Assembly (NCBI RefSeq): GCF_029931775.1
Contig: NC_079332.1
Location: 3,360,501-3,424,500, forward strand
Direction: 5' to 3'
DNA: 64,000 nt
DNA from: Euleptes europaea
Lineage: Eukaryota; Chordata; Lepidosauria; Squamata; Sphaerodactylidae
Shown here: positions 33,501 to 41,799 of the stretch, in pieces
Numbering within the stretch: the first letter of the stretch is position 1
Layout: each line of letters starts with the position of its first letter
Made by a program: the position numbers and the translations under genes
The notes under the pieces: model-generated
Databases searched by the model: none
What the model was told of the DNA's origin: nothing
What the model saw: the letters and a program-made list of their open reading frames with translations, nothing else

Positions 33501-36500
33501 GACTGGGGTGCATGCTGCAGCCCCAGCCTCGCGGAGCACAGTACCCCCTCTTTGCCGCTTTGCCCAGGTCCTGGCCACAGCAGCTCAGGAACTCTCTCAG
33601 CCCGTCACCCCTAAACCAGAGCAGCGGCTCCTGAGACCCAAGCAGCCCGGCATCCAGATCCTGGCTAGCGACAGTCCTCCTCCAGACTGGCGGCGAGTTG
33701 TAGAAGAAAGGATCAAAAGCAAGACTCGACGGTTTGCAAAGGTAAGGCTAGGAGCTCCGGCAGCGATGGACTCGGACCTGGAGAACCGGGTTCGATTTCC
33801 CACGCCTCCACGTGAGCAGCGGAGGCTAATCTGGTGAACTGGGTTGCTTTCCCCACTCCTACGCGTGAAGCCAGCTGGGTGACCTTGGGCTAGTCACAGC
33901 TCTCTTAGAGCTCTTTCAGCCCCACCTACCTCACAGGGTGCCTGTTGTGGGGTGGGGAAGGTGATGGTCAGCCGGTTTGATTCTCCCTTAAGTGGTAGAG
34001 AATGTCGGCATATAAAAACCAACTCTTCTTCTTCGTCGTCCCTGGGTCAGGCGGTGGTAGCTCATGCATTTGGGGCATTAGAGTCGAGGATGTCCCGCTC
34101 TGTCCTGGGGGGAAATTCTTCATTGCCACTCTAGTGCTTTTCAAGGTGAGAGGGCAGGTAATGAGCCAGTAGTGAGGGAGTGGAAGCTACAGCTAGGAAA
34201 ATTCGCTAGAGGATCTGACCCGAGCGTGCGTCAAAAAACCCAGGCGAGGGAACAAGCAAGAGGACAGCAGGCACATCTCTCACGGGAGCAGTTTCCTTAG
34301 CAGGAATTGTCTTCCACCTTGGCTTGTAAAGTTCTGGATTCTTCATACCATGGCAAGCAGGGGGCACGTACATTTGGGACGGGGCCTGGCAAGGAAAGGA
34401 AACCTTCAGTCGGCTTTCGGAAGAGCGGAAAAGAATGCTCAGCCTCTTCCTGTAACGGTGCCTAACACGCCTCTTTGTTCGGAACAGGGCCCGTCTCGAG
34501 CAGAGCTGCCGTGCGCCCCCAACCAGTTTGGCCCAGTCGCTGGCCACTTCTTCTTCCCGCTTCTCCGGAACTTTGACAGGTAAAGGCTGCCAGCGCCTGG
34601 AGCTGCTCCACTTCAGAGGGCTTGCTGACCGCTGGTCCAGATGTGCAGCCTGCAGCTTCAGCCAGCGTGCAGGAGTTAGCCTGCCCTCGCTAGACCAGCT
34701 GCTGGGCTCAGCTGGAAAGGAATGAAATGTCCCAGCCCGCAATCCCCTCGGAAGACGCTCAGCATTCTTCTGTGCTCTTTCCCAGGTCTCTGACCACCTT
34801 CGACCTTCTGGGCGACGATCACATGGTGCTCGGCCGGCTGGCGCACACGTTGGCCATCTTGATGTACTTTGCCGTCAACGCTGCGGTGAGAAACGAGGCT
34901 TTCAAAAGCATATCCCAGAACACAGCAGCACGCAATCCAGTTAAGGAGGAGGAGAACCCTGTAGCGTTATCTTGTGCCTGCACCCCTACCCATGAGGGCA
35001 GAGCAGCTAGTATTTTTTCCCCCTTTGGTTTCGGAAATACGTCTGGCTTTGGCCAGTTACTCCAACAGACTCCTCGCTTACACCGTTGGGGGGGAATCCT
35101 ACAAAAGGGGACCTCCTGCAGGAAGCAGAGACCTTACAAGGTCTGAATAGAGCTTCTTGTGGTTGAGGTGGAACAGAACTTACACTTTTCATGCTGTTTT
35201 GGGTCTTCTCACACTCTTTTCAGGTGTGCCAACAGCCTCCAGAGAGCAGGGGTTTTTTTTATTTTTAAATGCAATGAAAATAGCCCCATGCAGGTCTTGG
35301 TCTTCTTAGCAAAATATATTCCGTTTGCAGAATTCTATATTCCTGGCGTTTAAACAGTGTCTTAAATGACATCCAGAATAAGCCAGATGTTCCCAGGAAT
35401 GGCTGCCGTCTAATGCTCGAGGCCAGATGTGCCCACCATCAGGCAAGGGGAGATGGCGTACCTTGGGTGGTGGAGTCTTGCAGCACCAGGAAAAGACAGC
35501 ACATTGTTATTTGTTTTATTCTGTTTGTAATTACCCTTTGGTGGTTGTTTTTTTTGCTCTGGCATCAAAATATATTTTCTTTCATTGTGAAACCAAAGTC
35601 TCAGATTAATGCCTCTCCCTCTGTCCATCGTTGTGTTCCCCCCCTCCTGTCCTTAGGTAGCGACTGCGATGGGAAAGGCATTGCTCGAATTTGTCTGGAC
35701 CCTTCGCTTTCACACAGACGCGTGAGTTCCCGTCCGGGCTCAAATTCATATGGGTGGCCAACGTTGGTCTGTAGCAGCAAAATAAGTCGAGGGCCATCTT
35801 CACAGACGAGCCAGATAGATTCCAGCACAAGTTATTTTGGCTACTGTATTCACAGCTGAAAGCCTGTGAATATTGGGCATTACAGCCAATGTAATTGAGC
35901 ATTACAGCCAAGAGGGCGGATTGAAACAAGATCTAGCAAAAACAGCGGCCTCTCTAGATGGCCAAAGCAGCAATTCGAGCCCCATCCTGACACAACCCAT
36001 TATGCTCCTGTGGCTGTTTTCAGTGGCTCTTTTTGGTGCCTTACAGTGGGGAGCAAATGCCTTTGTGTCGGGTCTGAGTGTAGTCCTAGGTGGGAATCCA
36101 AAGATTACATGTAGGCGGACCAACTTTGGTGACACAAAGGAGCAAAACCAAACGAGCAGTTCTGCTTGTGTGGTCACAAGGCAGAAGAGTTCAGGGACGT
36201 CTGTCCTCTCTTTCTCCACATGGACCACGGAGCTGTCGACTGGGAGGGGAAGGGCCTCCTAGCTGCAGAAGCCTACCAGTGCGTCCCTTTCCCCTACAGC
36301 TACGTGCGCCAGGGCCTGCTGTCTTCCGTCTCTTCTACGCTTCTCAGCGTCCCTGCCGAACGCCTTCTGGAAGACGTGGCGGATGAACTTTTGGAGACCC
36401 AAGCCTGGCTGGCAGGTGAGAAGGTGCCGCAGGAGCTGGTTGGGGCTGGGCATAAGGGGGAAGAAGGGTTGCTTTCTTGGGGACATGGACGGCTGGAGGG

Positions 36501-39500
36501 GAGGGGCCGTGGCTCAGTGGTAGAGCCTCTGCCTGGCATGCAGAAGGTCCCAGGTTCAATCCCCGGCATCTCCAGTTAAAGGAACCAGGCCAGTAGGTGA
36601 TGTGAAAGACCTCTGCCTGAGACCCTGGAGAGCCATGGGGAGGGGCCATGGCTCAGTGGTAGAGCATCTGCTTGGCATGCAGAAGGGTCCTAGGTTCAAT
36701 CCCCAGCATCTCCAGTTAAAGGGACTAGGCAAATAGGTGATGTGAAAGACCTCTGCCTGAGACCCTGGAGAGCCGCTGCCGGTCTCAGTAGACAATACTG
36801 ACTTTGATGGACTGAGGGTCTGATTCAGTATAAGGTAGCTTCGTGTGTTCATGTGATGTGAACTCAGCTGGGCTCCCCCCACCCCTCCATCCCAAGGCCG
36901 ATGAGGATGCGGCCAGCCTCCAGAGCGAAGCGGCAGCCTCTGTCCCAGAAGGCTCTAGGAGAAGACAGCGCTGTTCACATCTCAGGGCCAAAGAGGCAAG
37001 CGGCAGAGAAACCGGTCGGCGGAAACGGCCCCGCCTCCCTGCCCTTCTCCTCTGCGTTGGCTCCTCTCACCCTCCCGATAGTGAGAACTGGCTTCCCAAA
37101 GGGGGTGGAGAGGAAATGACAGAGAGGCAGCCGGCCTCTGACCCCTGCACTGAGCGCCACAACACCGGGCCTTAAAAGGGAAAAGGGCTGCCATGTGGGT
37201 CACAGATCCCTGCTTTCCCACGACTTGGTACAGCCGGCAGCACGGGCTTTTACCCTGCTCCTTTCCTCCTGGGCTCGAGTGTCACCCCCTCAGCAGCATC
37301 TGAGGGGCTGTGGCTCAGTGGTAGAGCATCTGCTCGGCATGCAGAAGGTCCCAGGTTCAAGCCCCGGCATCTCGCCGCTCCAAACCATGGCTGTTAACCA
37401 CTACACCACGCTAGCTCCCATGGGACATGAGGCACTTCTCTAGACCTACAGGACATCCGCAGGACTGGCATTCCTCTTATTTCTTCAGAGTGACCCTCTG
37501 TCTTTCCAGGTTTTGTTTGGGGGGTGGGTCACTGTGCATCGCTGCCAGCAGCCGGCTCGCATCTGCTGAGAACTGGAAACCTGTTTCTGAAGCTGTCCTC
37601 TTGTTTTATAAATAGCCCCAACTCCACCGGAGTGACTCATGTACCCAGCCTGACCTGGTGCTGGGCTTTGAACGCTTCTGCGTGTGCGCGCAGGATATCC
37701 TCCCGCAGACTCGCCGCAGACTCTTTCCCTCTCCCCCCCCTACATACTGGTTTCCACTTTGTGAGTCAGTCAGGAGGAGCCTCTTTTTGTTCCTCCTGGC
37801 AACGACTGCCTGATAAAACTGAAATTCAGCAGGCGAGACTAATATCCCCTTGCTGCTGCGGCCACCTGGGGAAAAGCTTCAGCTTGCGGTGTTTCTCCTT
37901 GCCATACAACTGTTCAAGACACTGGAACTTTGCAAAAAAAAAAAAAAAAAGAGTAAGAACATAAGATAAGCCTGCTGGATCAGACCGAGGCCCATCAAGT
38001 CCAGCAGTCTGTTCACACTGTGGCCAACCAGGTGCCTCTAGGAAGCCCCCAAACAAGACGACTGCAGCAGCGTTGTCCTGCCTGTGCTCCACAGCACCTA
38101 AGATAACAGGCCTGCTCCTCTGATCCTGGAGAGAATAGGTATGCCTCATGACTACTGTGCATCATGACTAGTAGCCATGGATAGCCCTCTCCTCCATGAA
38201 CATGCCCACTCCCCTCTTAAAGCCTTCCAAGATAGTAGCCATCACCACATAAGAAAGGCCCTGCTGGATCAGACCCAGGCCCATCAAGTCCAGCAGTCTG
38301 TTCACACAGTGGCCAACCAGGTGCCTCTAGGAAGCCCCCAAACAAGATGACTGCAGCAGCACCATCCTGCCTGTCTTCCACAGCACCTAATATATTCGGC
38401 ATGCTCCTCTAATACTAGAGAGAAGGGAAGGGAAGGAAGAACAGCCCTGCTGGATCAGGCCAAGGCCCATCAGGTCCAACAGTCTGTTCACACAGTGGCC
38501 AACCAGGTGCCTCTAGGAAGCCCACAAACAAGACGACTTCAGCAGCACCATCATGCCTGTGTTCCTCAGCACCTAAGATAATAGGCATGCTCCTCTGATC
38601 CTGGAGAGAATAGGTATGCAGCATGCTAGTAGCCATGAATACCCCTCTCCTCCACGAACATGTCCACTCTCCTCTTAAAGCATTCCAAGTTGTCAGCCAT
38701 CACCACATCCTGGGGCAGGGAGTTCTAGTATTATGAGAGAGGGGGGGCGAAAGCTTCTCCCTGTCTACTCTTGCCATACCATGCATAATTTTATACACCT
38801 CTATCATGTCTCCACTTAAACCACCTTCTTTCCAAGCTAAACTTAACGTCCCATGGAGCTGCTGCTGTGTACCACAGCCGGTAGCTCTAAGGGAGAAGTC
38901 AAGTAGTAACTCCTCCCCCAAAGGTATGCACTTTATATAGATGAGAAGAATAATGTTATGTATATGAATCACTCCCAACACATCTAATGAAAGCCAGCGA
39001 TAACTCAGCACAGCTTACGCTGGAATAGAAGAGTTGGTTTTTATATGCCGACTTTCTCTACCACTTAAGGGAGAATCAAACCGGCTTGCAATCACCTTCC
39101 CTTCCCCTCCCCACAACAGACACCCTGTGAGGTAGGCTGGGCTGAGAGTGTGACTAGCCCAAGGTCACCCAGCTGGCTTCGTGTGGAGGAGTGGGGAAAC
39201 CAACCCGGTTCACCAGATTAGCCTCCACCGCTCATGTGGAGGAGCAGGGAATCAAACCCGGTTCTCCAGATTAAAGTCCCCCGCTCCAAACCACTACAAC
39301 CATGCTGTTTGTTGGTCTTCAAGATGCCCCTGGACTCCCGCTTTATATCCAAAGAAAACAGGGTTGCGCTTACCTGTCACTGTTGACCGCGTGGTCTTCT
39401 GTACAGGCACACATTGGGACTGTGCGCGTTCAGGCCAGCTGTCTCTTCCCACGCCCCTGGGCACCAGCGGCAGTCTTTTGGTTGCCAGCTTCGCCTCGTT

Positions 39501-41350
39501 CCTCCGCTTAAGCTGGCCGTCGAGCAGAGCCCTTCCTTTCCAGTCGCGGTTCACATGTTGCGGAATGGGCTCCCTGAGGGGGTTGGAGTGGGTGTCTTCT
39601 TTGGAGGCGCTTCGAGGCCTCTGAATGGGGTTTGAGCTGCGGGTTATTTCCTTAGGGTTGATGGGCTTTCGTTGTATGTTCTGTATCAGTGGGTTCCCAA
39701 ACTTTTCGGGCCACCGCCCCCTTGGTTCCACAAACTCAACCCCAGCGCCCCCCTACCCTATAAAAAGCATTATTCAAAATAGGGGTTTGCATGACTCACT
39801 AAAGAAGATAAGGACAGTAAAATTTCAAAACAGTAACAATTAATTGCACATTATTCAAAATCAAATTAAAACTTTAGTTGACATTTATTCAACAAAACTG
39901 ATGAGCTTGATCCAGCGGTACCAGCTCTTCAAAGTCTTGGAAAATAAATTCTGATAGTTCCCACCAAATTTGCCAGCATGGTGTCATCGCTTGACCTATT
40001 GTAAATTAGTGAACAACACAGATGAAGGGTCCCACCTCTAGCGCCCCCCTGCTGCCCCCTTGCCTCTTAGGGCCCCCTAGGTAACCCCACCGGCCCCAGG
40101 GGGTGGTGCTGCCCACTTTGGGAACCACTGTTCTATATGTTAGCCGCGGAAAGTGCCGTCAAGTCACGGCCGACTTATGGCAAGCCCCGTTGGGTTTTCA
40201 AGGCAAGAGACGTCCGGAGGTGGTTTTGAACTTGCCTGCCTCCACGTGAGCTGAGAGAGTTCAGTGGGAACTGTGACTGGCCCAAGGTCACCCAGCGGGC
40301 TTCGTGCAGAGCAGCGGGGAATCGGGCTCTTAACCACGCTGGCTCTCTGTACATGTTTAGATGTTGGGAATTGTAAGCTGCCTTGAGCCCCGGGCAAACA
40401 GGCAGGCTATGCTGAACGTCGCTATAAATAAACCAACCCTCTCACCAAAGGGACTTTTCTAAACCCCAGGACCACAGCGATATCTTACTTGCTCATAGAG
40501 TTCGAGTGCTTTAGCTACACTGACGCCATGCCGTGTAAAAGAAGAAGAGTTGATTTTTTATATGCCGACTTTCTCTACCACTTAAGGCAGAATCAAACCT
40601 GCTTACAATCACCTTCCCTCCCCCTCCCTGCAACAGACACCCTGGGAGGTAGGTGGGGCTGAGAGAGCTGTGACTGGCCCAAGGTCACCCAGACGGCTTC
40701 GTGTGGAGGAGCAGGGAAACCAACCCAGTTCGCCAGATTAGCCTCCGCTGCTCGTGTGGAGGTTGGGGAATCAAACCCAGTTCTCCAGATCAGAGTCTAC
40801 TGCTCCAAACCACTGCTCTTAACCACTAAATAAAGGCTGGTCTGAAGTCGAACAAGCTGGATATTTGGAGGGGGGGCGCTTCCTTTTATTGTTCCTTTCC
40901 TTAAAGGACATGGGACGGCTCAACTCAGGCTTCGTGGGGATTTCCTCAGGCCGTTTCCCTCCCCCCCTCTAGCGCGACCCTTCCTATCTTTTGCAGATGT
41001 GGCCGAGCAGGACCCAGATGGCGACTGCAGGAGTCTGGCCCTCCAGGGCCTGCTCCTGATGGAGAATCTGAAAAAAAAACTGGAAACGGATCCTTTCGAG
41101 TGAAGAGGGCCTGGCGACAGAGGGCTGGTGCGGCTTCCCCACGGCCACTGGGGCAGCCGGTTCAGCACAGCAGCGACGGGACTACCGCACAGCATCTGCC
41201 CGTAGTTTCCCTTCCTGGGCGCCCCTGCGAGGGGCATTCTCCCCCTTTCGGAACTGGCAGCTGAGAGACTGACAGAGCATTAGAACAGCGGGATGGTCTG
41301 CCTGCTGATTCCTCTGACTGTAAGATATCATTAAAAGCCATTTAAAAAGA
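21460..41350 (+). CDS. TELO2: TELO2 gene, complete
   Basis: Telomere maintenance 2 (TEL2), core of the TTT complex (TELO2-TTI1-TTI2), a cytosolic HSP90/R2TP co-chaperone that stabilises newly made PIK-related kinases such as mTOR, ATM, ATR and DNA-PKcs. It is an alpha-helical HEAT-repeat protein. Twenty coding exons join in phase (24018-24343, 24449-24726, 25730-25798, 27233-27380, 28014-28116, 28406-28474, 28693-28834, 29367-29503, 29690-29778, 30645-30752, 30881-30969, 31938-32029, 33105-33221, 33413-33484, 33568-33741, 34488-34579, 34786-34885, 35657-35721, 36300-36415, 40997-41103): 2493 nt, 830 residues plus stop; human has 837. The acidic CK2-type motif DSDLDSDDEL at residues 485-494 is kept. 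The 5' non-coding exon and the poly(A) site are inferred. Confidence 0.97.
21620..21778 (+). mobile_element. CR1 3' end
   Basis: ATCTTCTGGGCATGGAGTAG and GACTAGATGGCCC; first of three CR1 ends in TELO2 intron 1. Confidence 0.8.
21798..21942 (+). mobile_element. tRNA-Ala SINE, head missing
   Basis: AAAGGGACTAGGCAAGCAGG to GGCAGCTTCATGTGTTC. Confidence 0.8.
21943..22095 (+). mobile_element. CR1 3' end
   Basis: GAGAGGGAGGGCATCG to CAACTCTGTGATTCT. Confidence 0.8.
22103..22245 (+). mobile_element. CR1 3' end
   Basis: GATGAGAGGGAGGGCACC to CAACTCTACGATT; tandem with the previous copy. Confidence 0.8.
22437..22655 (+). mobile_element. tRNA-Ala SINE, full length
   Basis: TGGGGAGGGGCTGTGGCTC to GCAGCTTCATGTGTTTATG. 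Confidence 0.88.
23465..23550. repeat. Two-copy 47-bp tandem repeat
   Basis: ATAGCTTGCAAAATTCATTT occurs twice in tandem with GCTTG ends; origin not recognised. Confidence 0.7.
23690..23945 (-). mobile_element. L1-type LINE ORF2 fragment
   Basis: Minus-strand frame with [20 protein letters not shown] and [10 protein letters not shown], the conserved L1 ORF2 segment after the RT domain. Ends close to the TELO2 ATG-exon acceptor. Confidence 0.8.
24003..24343 (+). CDS. TELO2: TELO2 first coding exon (residues 1-108)
   Basis: Acceptor TTTTCTAG|CAG, 15 bases of 5'UTR, ATG at 24018. It encodes [20 protein letters not shown], then the conserved [20 protein letters not shown] and [18 protein letters not shown]. 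Donor ACAGG|GTAAGC. An L1 fragment ends in the intron just upstream. Confidence 0.96.
24449..24726 (+). CDS. TELO2: TELO2 coding exon 2 (residues 109-201)
   Basis: Encodes [20 protein letters not shown] and [20 protein letters not shown], helical repeats of the N-terminal solenoid. The intron before it is only 105 nt. Donor CGAG|GTGAGC. Confidence 0.96.
25072..25483 (-). mobile_element. CR1 3' end, left part
   Basis: ATAGAATCATAGAGTTGG to ATGACAGCCCTTCCAG; continues at 25677-25700 after a SINE. Confidence 0.88.
25484..25676 (-). mobile_element. tRNA-Ala SINE nested in CR1
   Basis: CACATGAAGCTGCCTTATAC to GGCTCTACCACTGA; CR1 resumes at ATTATCATATCCCCTCCC. Confidence 0.85.
25730..25798 (+). 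CDS. TELO2: TELO2 coding exon 3 (residues 202-224)
   Basis: A 69-nt exon encoding [20 protein letters not shown] then GRQ, matching the family. Acceptor ATTCTAG, donor CAGA|GTAAGT. A CR1 fragment split by a SINE ends within about 30 bases of the acceptor. Confidence 0.94.
25848..26010 (+). mobile_element. 5S-rRNA-derived SINE
   Basis: CAGATCTCGGCTGCTAAGCA and CCTGGATGGGAGACCACC, 50 bases after TELO2 coding exon 3. Confidence 0.78.
26098..26625 (-). mobile_element. CR1 3' end, long
   Basis: AATCATAGAGTCAGAGCTGG to CCCTCACCATCTTTGTTGCC. Confidence 0.88.
26863..27046 (-). mobile_element. CR1 3' end with extended ATAGAATC repeat
   Basis: Three TCATAGAATC-type terminal units then the usual CR1 end. 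Confidence 0.85.
27233..27380 (+). CDS. TELO2: TELO2 coding exon 4 (residues 225-273)
   Basis: Encodes [20 protein letters not shown] and [20 protein letters not shown]. Acceptor GATACAG, donor CCAGG|GTAAGA. Confidence 0.95.
27438..27655 (+). mobile_element. 5S-rRNA-derived SINE, full length
   Basis: CGTCAGATCTCAGAAGCGAA, TTGGATGGGAGACCACCATG, then the BovB-like tail GGTCGCCATAAGTCGGC and CACTTTCCACCACCAC. Confidence 0.85.
28014..28116 (+). CDS. TELO2: TELO2 coding exon 5 (residues 274-308)
   Basis: Encodes [20 protein letters not shown] then [11 protein letters not shown]; the [12 protein letters not shown] block is diagnostic of TELO2. Donor CCG|GTGAGG. Confidence 0.95.
28288..28335 (+). 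mobile_element. CTT-tailed SINE head fragment
   Basis: ACGTGGTGTAGTGGTTAAGA and GGAGCGGTGGACT only. Confidence 0.7.
28406..28474 (+). CDS. TELO2: TELO2 coding exon 6 (residues 309-331)
   Basis: A 69-nt exon encoding [20 protein letters not shown] then LTK. Acceptor TTACAG, donor AAG|GTTGGT (weak). Confidence 0.94.
28693..28834 (+). CDS. TELO2: TELO2 coding exon 7 (residues 332-378)
   Basis: Encodes [20 protein letters not shown] and [20 protein letters not shown]. Acceptor CACGCAG, donor CAAG|GTAAGG. Confidence 0.95.
29367..29503 (+). CDS. TELO2: TELO2 coding exon 8 (residues 379-424)
   Basis: Encodes [20 protein letters not shown] and [20 protein letters not shown], ending LKFQ. Acceptor CTTCCAG, donor CAG|GTAAGC. 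Confidence 0.95.
29690..29778 (+). CDS. TELO2: TELO2 coding exon 9 (residues 425-453)
   Basis: Encodes [20 protein letters not shown] then ALVRDPPGV, start of the variable acidic linker between the N- and C-terminal solenoids. Acceptor GTTAG, donor TTGC|GTAAGT. Confidence 0.9.
30003..30282 (-). mobile_element. CTT-tailed tRNA SINE
   Basis: GAAGAAGAAGAGTTGG to CTCCAGATCAGACTCCACC; head tip missing. Confidence 0.87.
30645..30752 (+). CDS. TELO2: TELO2 coding exon 10 (residues 454-489), disordered linker
   Basis: Low-complexity Ser/Pro/Ala/Lys linker ending GKGVDSDLD. The last residues form the first half of the CK2/PIH1D1 docking motif. Acceptor CTGCAG, donor ACAG|GTACGC. Confidence 0.9.
30881..30969 (+). 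CDS. TELO2: TELO2 coding exon 11 (residues 490-519), phosphodegron-like R2TP docking site
   Basis: Begins [18 protein letters not shown] then [12 protein letters not shown]. In human TELO2, CK2-phosphorylated serines in the equivalent DSDD motif bind PIH1D1 and so R2TP/HSP90. Here Ser486 and Ser490 correspond. Donor GAAA|GTAAGA. Confidence 0.94.
31370..31780 (+). mobile_element. Old tRNA-headed SINE split by a hAT element
   Basis: Diverged body with GCATGCCCACGCTCC, CCAGTTAAAGGA and, after the hAT insert, TAACAGGTGCCAGGGAAG. Confidence 0.45.
31474..31671. mobile_element. Complete non-autonomous hAT-type element
   Basis: 198 bp with termini CAGTGGTTCC and GGAACCACTG, flanked by a perfect 8-bp duplication AGTTAAAG at 31466-31473 and 31672-31679. 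Confidence 0.85.
31938..32029 (+). CDS. TELO2: TELO2 coding exon 12 (residues 520-550)
   Basis: Encodes [20 protein letters not shown] then RNAAAARE. Acceptor GTTTCAG, donor GAGAG|GTGAAG. Confidence 0.92.
32058..32085. repeat. GAAT microsatellite
   Basis: Six GAAT units just after TELO2 coding exon 12. Confidence 0.85.
32808..33096 (+). mobile_element. CTT-tailed tRNA SINE ending at TELO2 exon 13 acceptor
   Basis: AGTGTGGTGTAGCAGTTAAG to CTCTTCTTCTT; exon starts nine bases after the tail. Confidence 0.88.
33105..33221 (+). CDS. TELO2: TELO2 coding exon 13 (residues 551-589)
   Basis: Encodes [20 protein letters not shown] and [19 protein letters not shown]. The acceptor ATGCAG uses a pyrimidine tract contributed by the tail of an intronic SINE. 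Donor CCG|GTGAGT. Confidence 0.95.
33413..33484 (+). CDS. TELO2: TELO2 coding exon 14 (residues 590-613)
   Basis: Encodes [20 protein letters not shown] then DMLD, a strongly conserved block. Acceptor CGCCGAG is purine-interrupted, donor GAC|GTAAGT is strong. Confidence 0.94.
33568..33741 (+). CDS. TELO2: TELO2 coding exon 15 (residues 614-671)
   Basis: Encodes [12 protein letters not shown], a variable proline-rich stretch, then [18 protein letters not shown]. The preceding intron is 83 nt. Donor AAAG|GTAAGG. Confidence 0.94.
33765..34042 (+). mobile_element. CTT-tailed tRNA SINE
   Basis: GGAGAACCGGGTTCGATTTC to CCAACTCTTCTTCTTCG; begins within 30 bases of a TELO2 donor. Confidence 0.85.
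34488..34579 (+). CDS. TELO2: TELO2 coding exon 16 (residues 672-701)
   Basis: Encodes [20 protein letters not shown] then D, the conserved [13 protein letters not shown] block of the family. Donor ACAG|GTAAAG. Confidence 0.95.
34786..34885 (+). CDS. TELO2: TELO2 coding exon 17 (residues 702-735)
   Basis: Encodes [20 protein letters not shown] then [11 protein letters not shown], the most conserved C-terminal block. Acceptor CCCAG, donor GCG|GTGAGA. Confidence 0.96.
35657..35721 (+). CDS. TELO2: TELO2 coding exon 18 (residues 736-756)
   Basis: A 65-nt exon encoding [20 protein letters not shown]. Acceptor CCTTAG, donor ACGC|GTGAGT. Confidence 0.94.
36300..36415 (+). CDS. TELO2: TELO2 coding exon 19 (residues 757-795)
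   Basis: Encodes [20 protein letters not shown] and [18 protein letters not shown]. Acceptor CCTACAG, donor GCAG|GTGAGA. Confidence 0.95.
36497..36632 (+). mobile_element. tRNA-Ala SINE, 3' truncated
   Basis: GAGGGGCCGTGGCTCAGTGG to GACCCTGGAGAGCCA. Confidence 0.85.
36633..36858 (+). mobile_element. tRNA-Ala SINE, full length, tandem
   Basis: GGGGAGGGGCCATGGCTCAG to GTAGCTTCGTGTGTTCATG, joined directly to the preceding copy. Confidence 0.87.
37300..37423. mobile_element. Chimera of two SINE heads in opposite orientation
   Basis: tRNA-Ala head (to about 37372, plus) fused to an inverted CTT-SINE head (TTAACCACTACACCACGCTA). Confidence 0.75.
37954..38850 (-). mobile_element. Three tandem CR1 3' ends, second family
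   Basis: CCATCAAGTCCAGCAGTCTG-type blocks recur near 37993, 38281 and 38467; the last copy extends to CTCTATCATGTCTCCAC. Confidence 0.82.
39028..39305 (-). mobile_element. CTT-tailed tRNA SINE
   Basis: AGAAGAGTTGGTTTTTATAT to CAAACCACTACAACCATGC. Confidence 0.88.
39687..40130. mobile_element. Complete non-autonomous hAT-type element, long form
   Basis: 444 bp, ends CAGTGGGTTCCCAAAC and TTTGGGAACCACTG, with 8-bp duplications TTCTGTAT and TTCTATAT (one mismatch). Confidence 0.82.
40150..40350 (-). mobile_element. Composite BovB-tail SINE relic
   Basis: GTGCCGTCAAGTCACGGCC and CTGTGACTGGCCCAAGG; ends CTTAACCACGCTGGC. Confidence 0.5.
40541..40830 (-). mobile_element. CTT-tailed tRNA SINE
   Basis: AAGAAGAAGAGTTGATTTTT to CACTGCTCTTAACCACTA; in the last TELO2 intron. 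Confidence 0.87.
40997..41103 (+). CDS. TELO2: TELO2 last coding exon (residues 796-830 and stop)
   Basis: Encodes [20 protein letters not shown] then [15 protein letters not shown] and TGA at 41101. The preceding intron (36416-40996, 4.6 kb) is by far the largest in the coding part and is full of repeats. Confidence 0.94.
41104..41350 (+). terminator. TELO2: TELO2 3'UTR and probable poly(A) signal
   Basis: ATTAAA at 41330-41335 is the only hexamer I see between the stop and the next SINE (41399). This implies a short 3'UTR of about 250 nt. Confidence 0.5.
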
Positions 41351-41398
41351 AGTCTCTGCCCCCTTTTGTCACAGATGGGTAAGGGGACATATTTGTCT

Positions 41399-41620
41399 CT
41401 GGGGAGGGGCTGTGGCTCAGTGGTAGAGCATCTGCTTGGCATGCAGAAGGGTCCCAGGTTCAACCCCTGACATCTCCAGTTAAAGGGACTAGGCAGGTAG
41501 GTGATGTGAAAGACCCTTTTCTGCCTGAGACCTTGGAGAGCCGCTGCCCGTCTGAGTAGACAATACTGACTTTGATGGACCAGGGGTCTGATTCAGTAGA
41601 AGGCAGCTTCATGTGTTCAT
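41399..41620 (+). mobile_element. tRNA-Ala SINE after TELO2 3' end
   Basis: CTGGGGAGGGGCTGTGGCTC to GGCAGCTTCATGTGTTCAT. Confidence 0.88.
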
Positions 41621-41639
41621 AGCTTTGCTTATGTTCTGG

Positions 41640-41785
41640 AGGGGGGGGACTATGCAAGTAGGTGGTGTGAAAGACCTCTCTCTGCCTGAGACCCTGGAGA
41701 GCTGCTGCCGGTCTGAGTAGACAATACTGACTTCGATGGACCGAGGGTCTGATTCAGTAGAAGGCAGCTTCATGTGCTCATATTT
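41640..41785 (+). mobile_element. tRNA-Ala SINE, head missing
   Basis: GACTATGCAAGTAGGTGG to GGCAGCTTCATGTGCTC. Confidence 0.82.
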
Positions 41786-41799
41786 CTGCACTGAACAGG

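Noticed and set aside
35413-35859. 148-codon open frame overlapping a TELO2 exon
   Set aside because: It uses a different frame from the conserved TELO2 exon 35657-35721.
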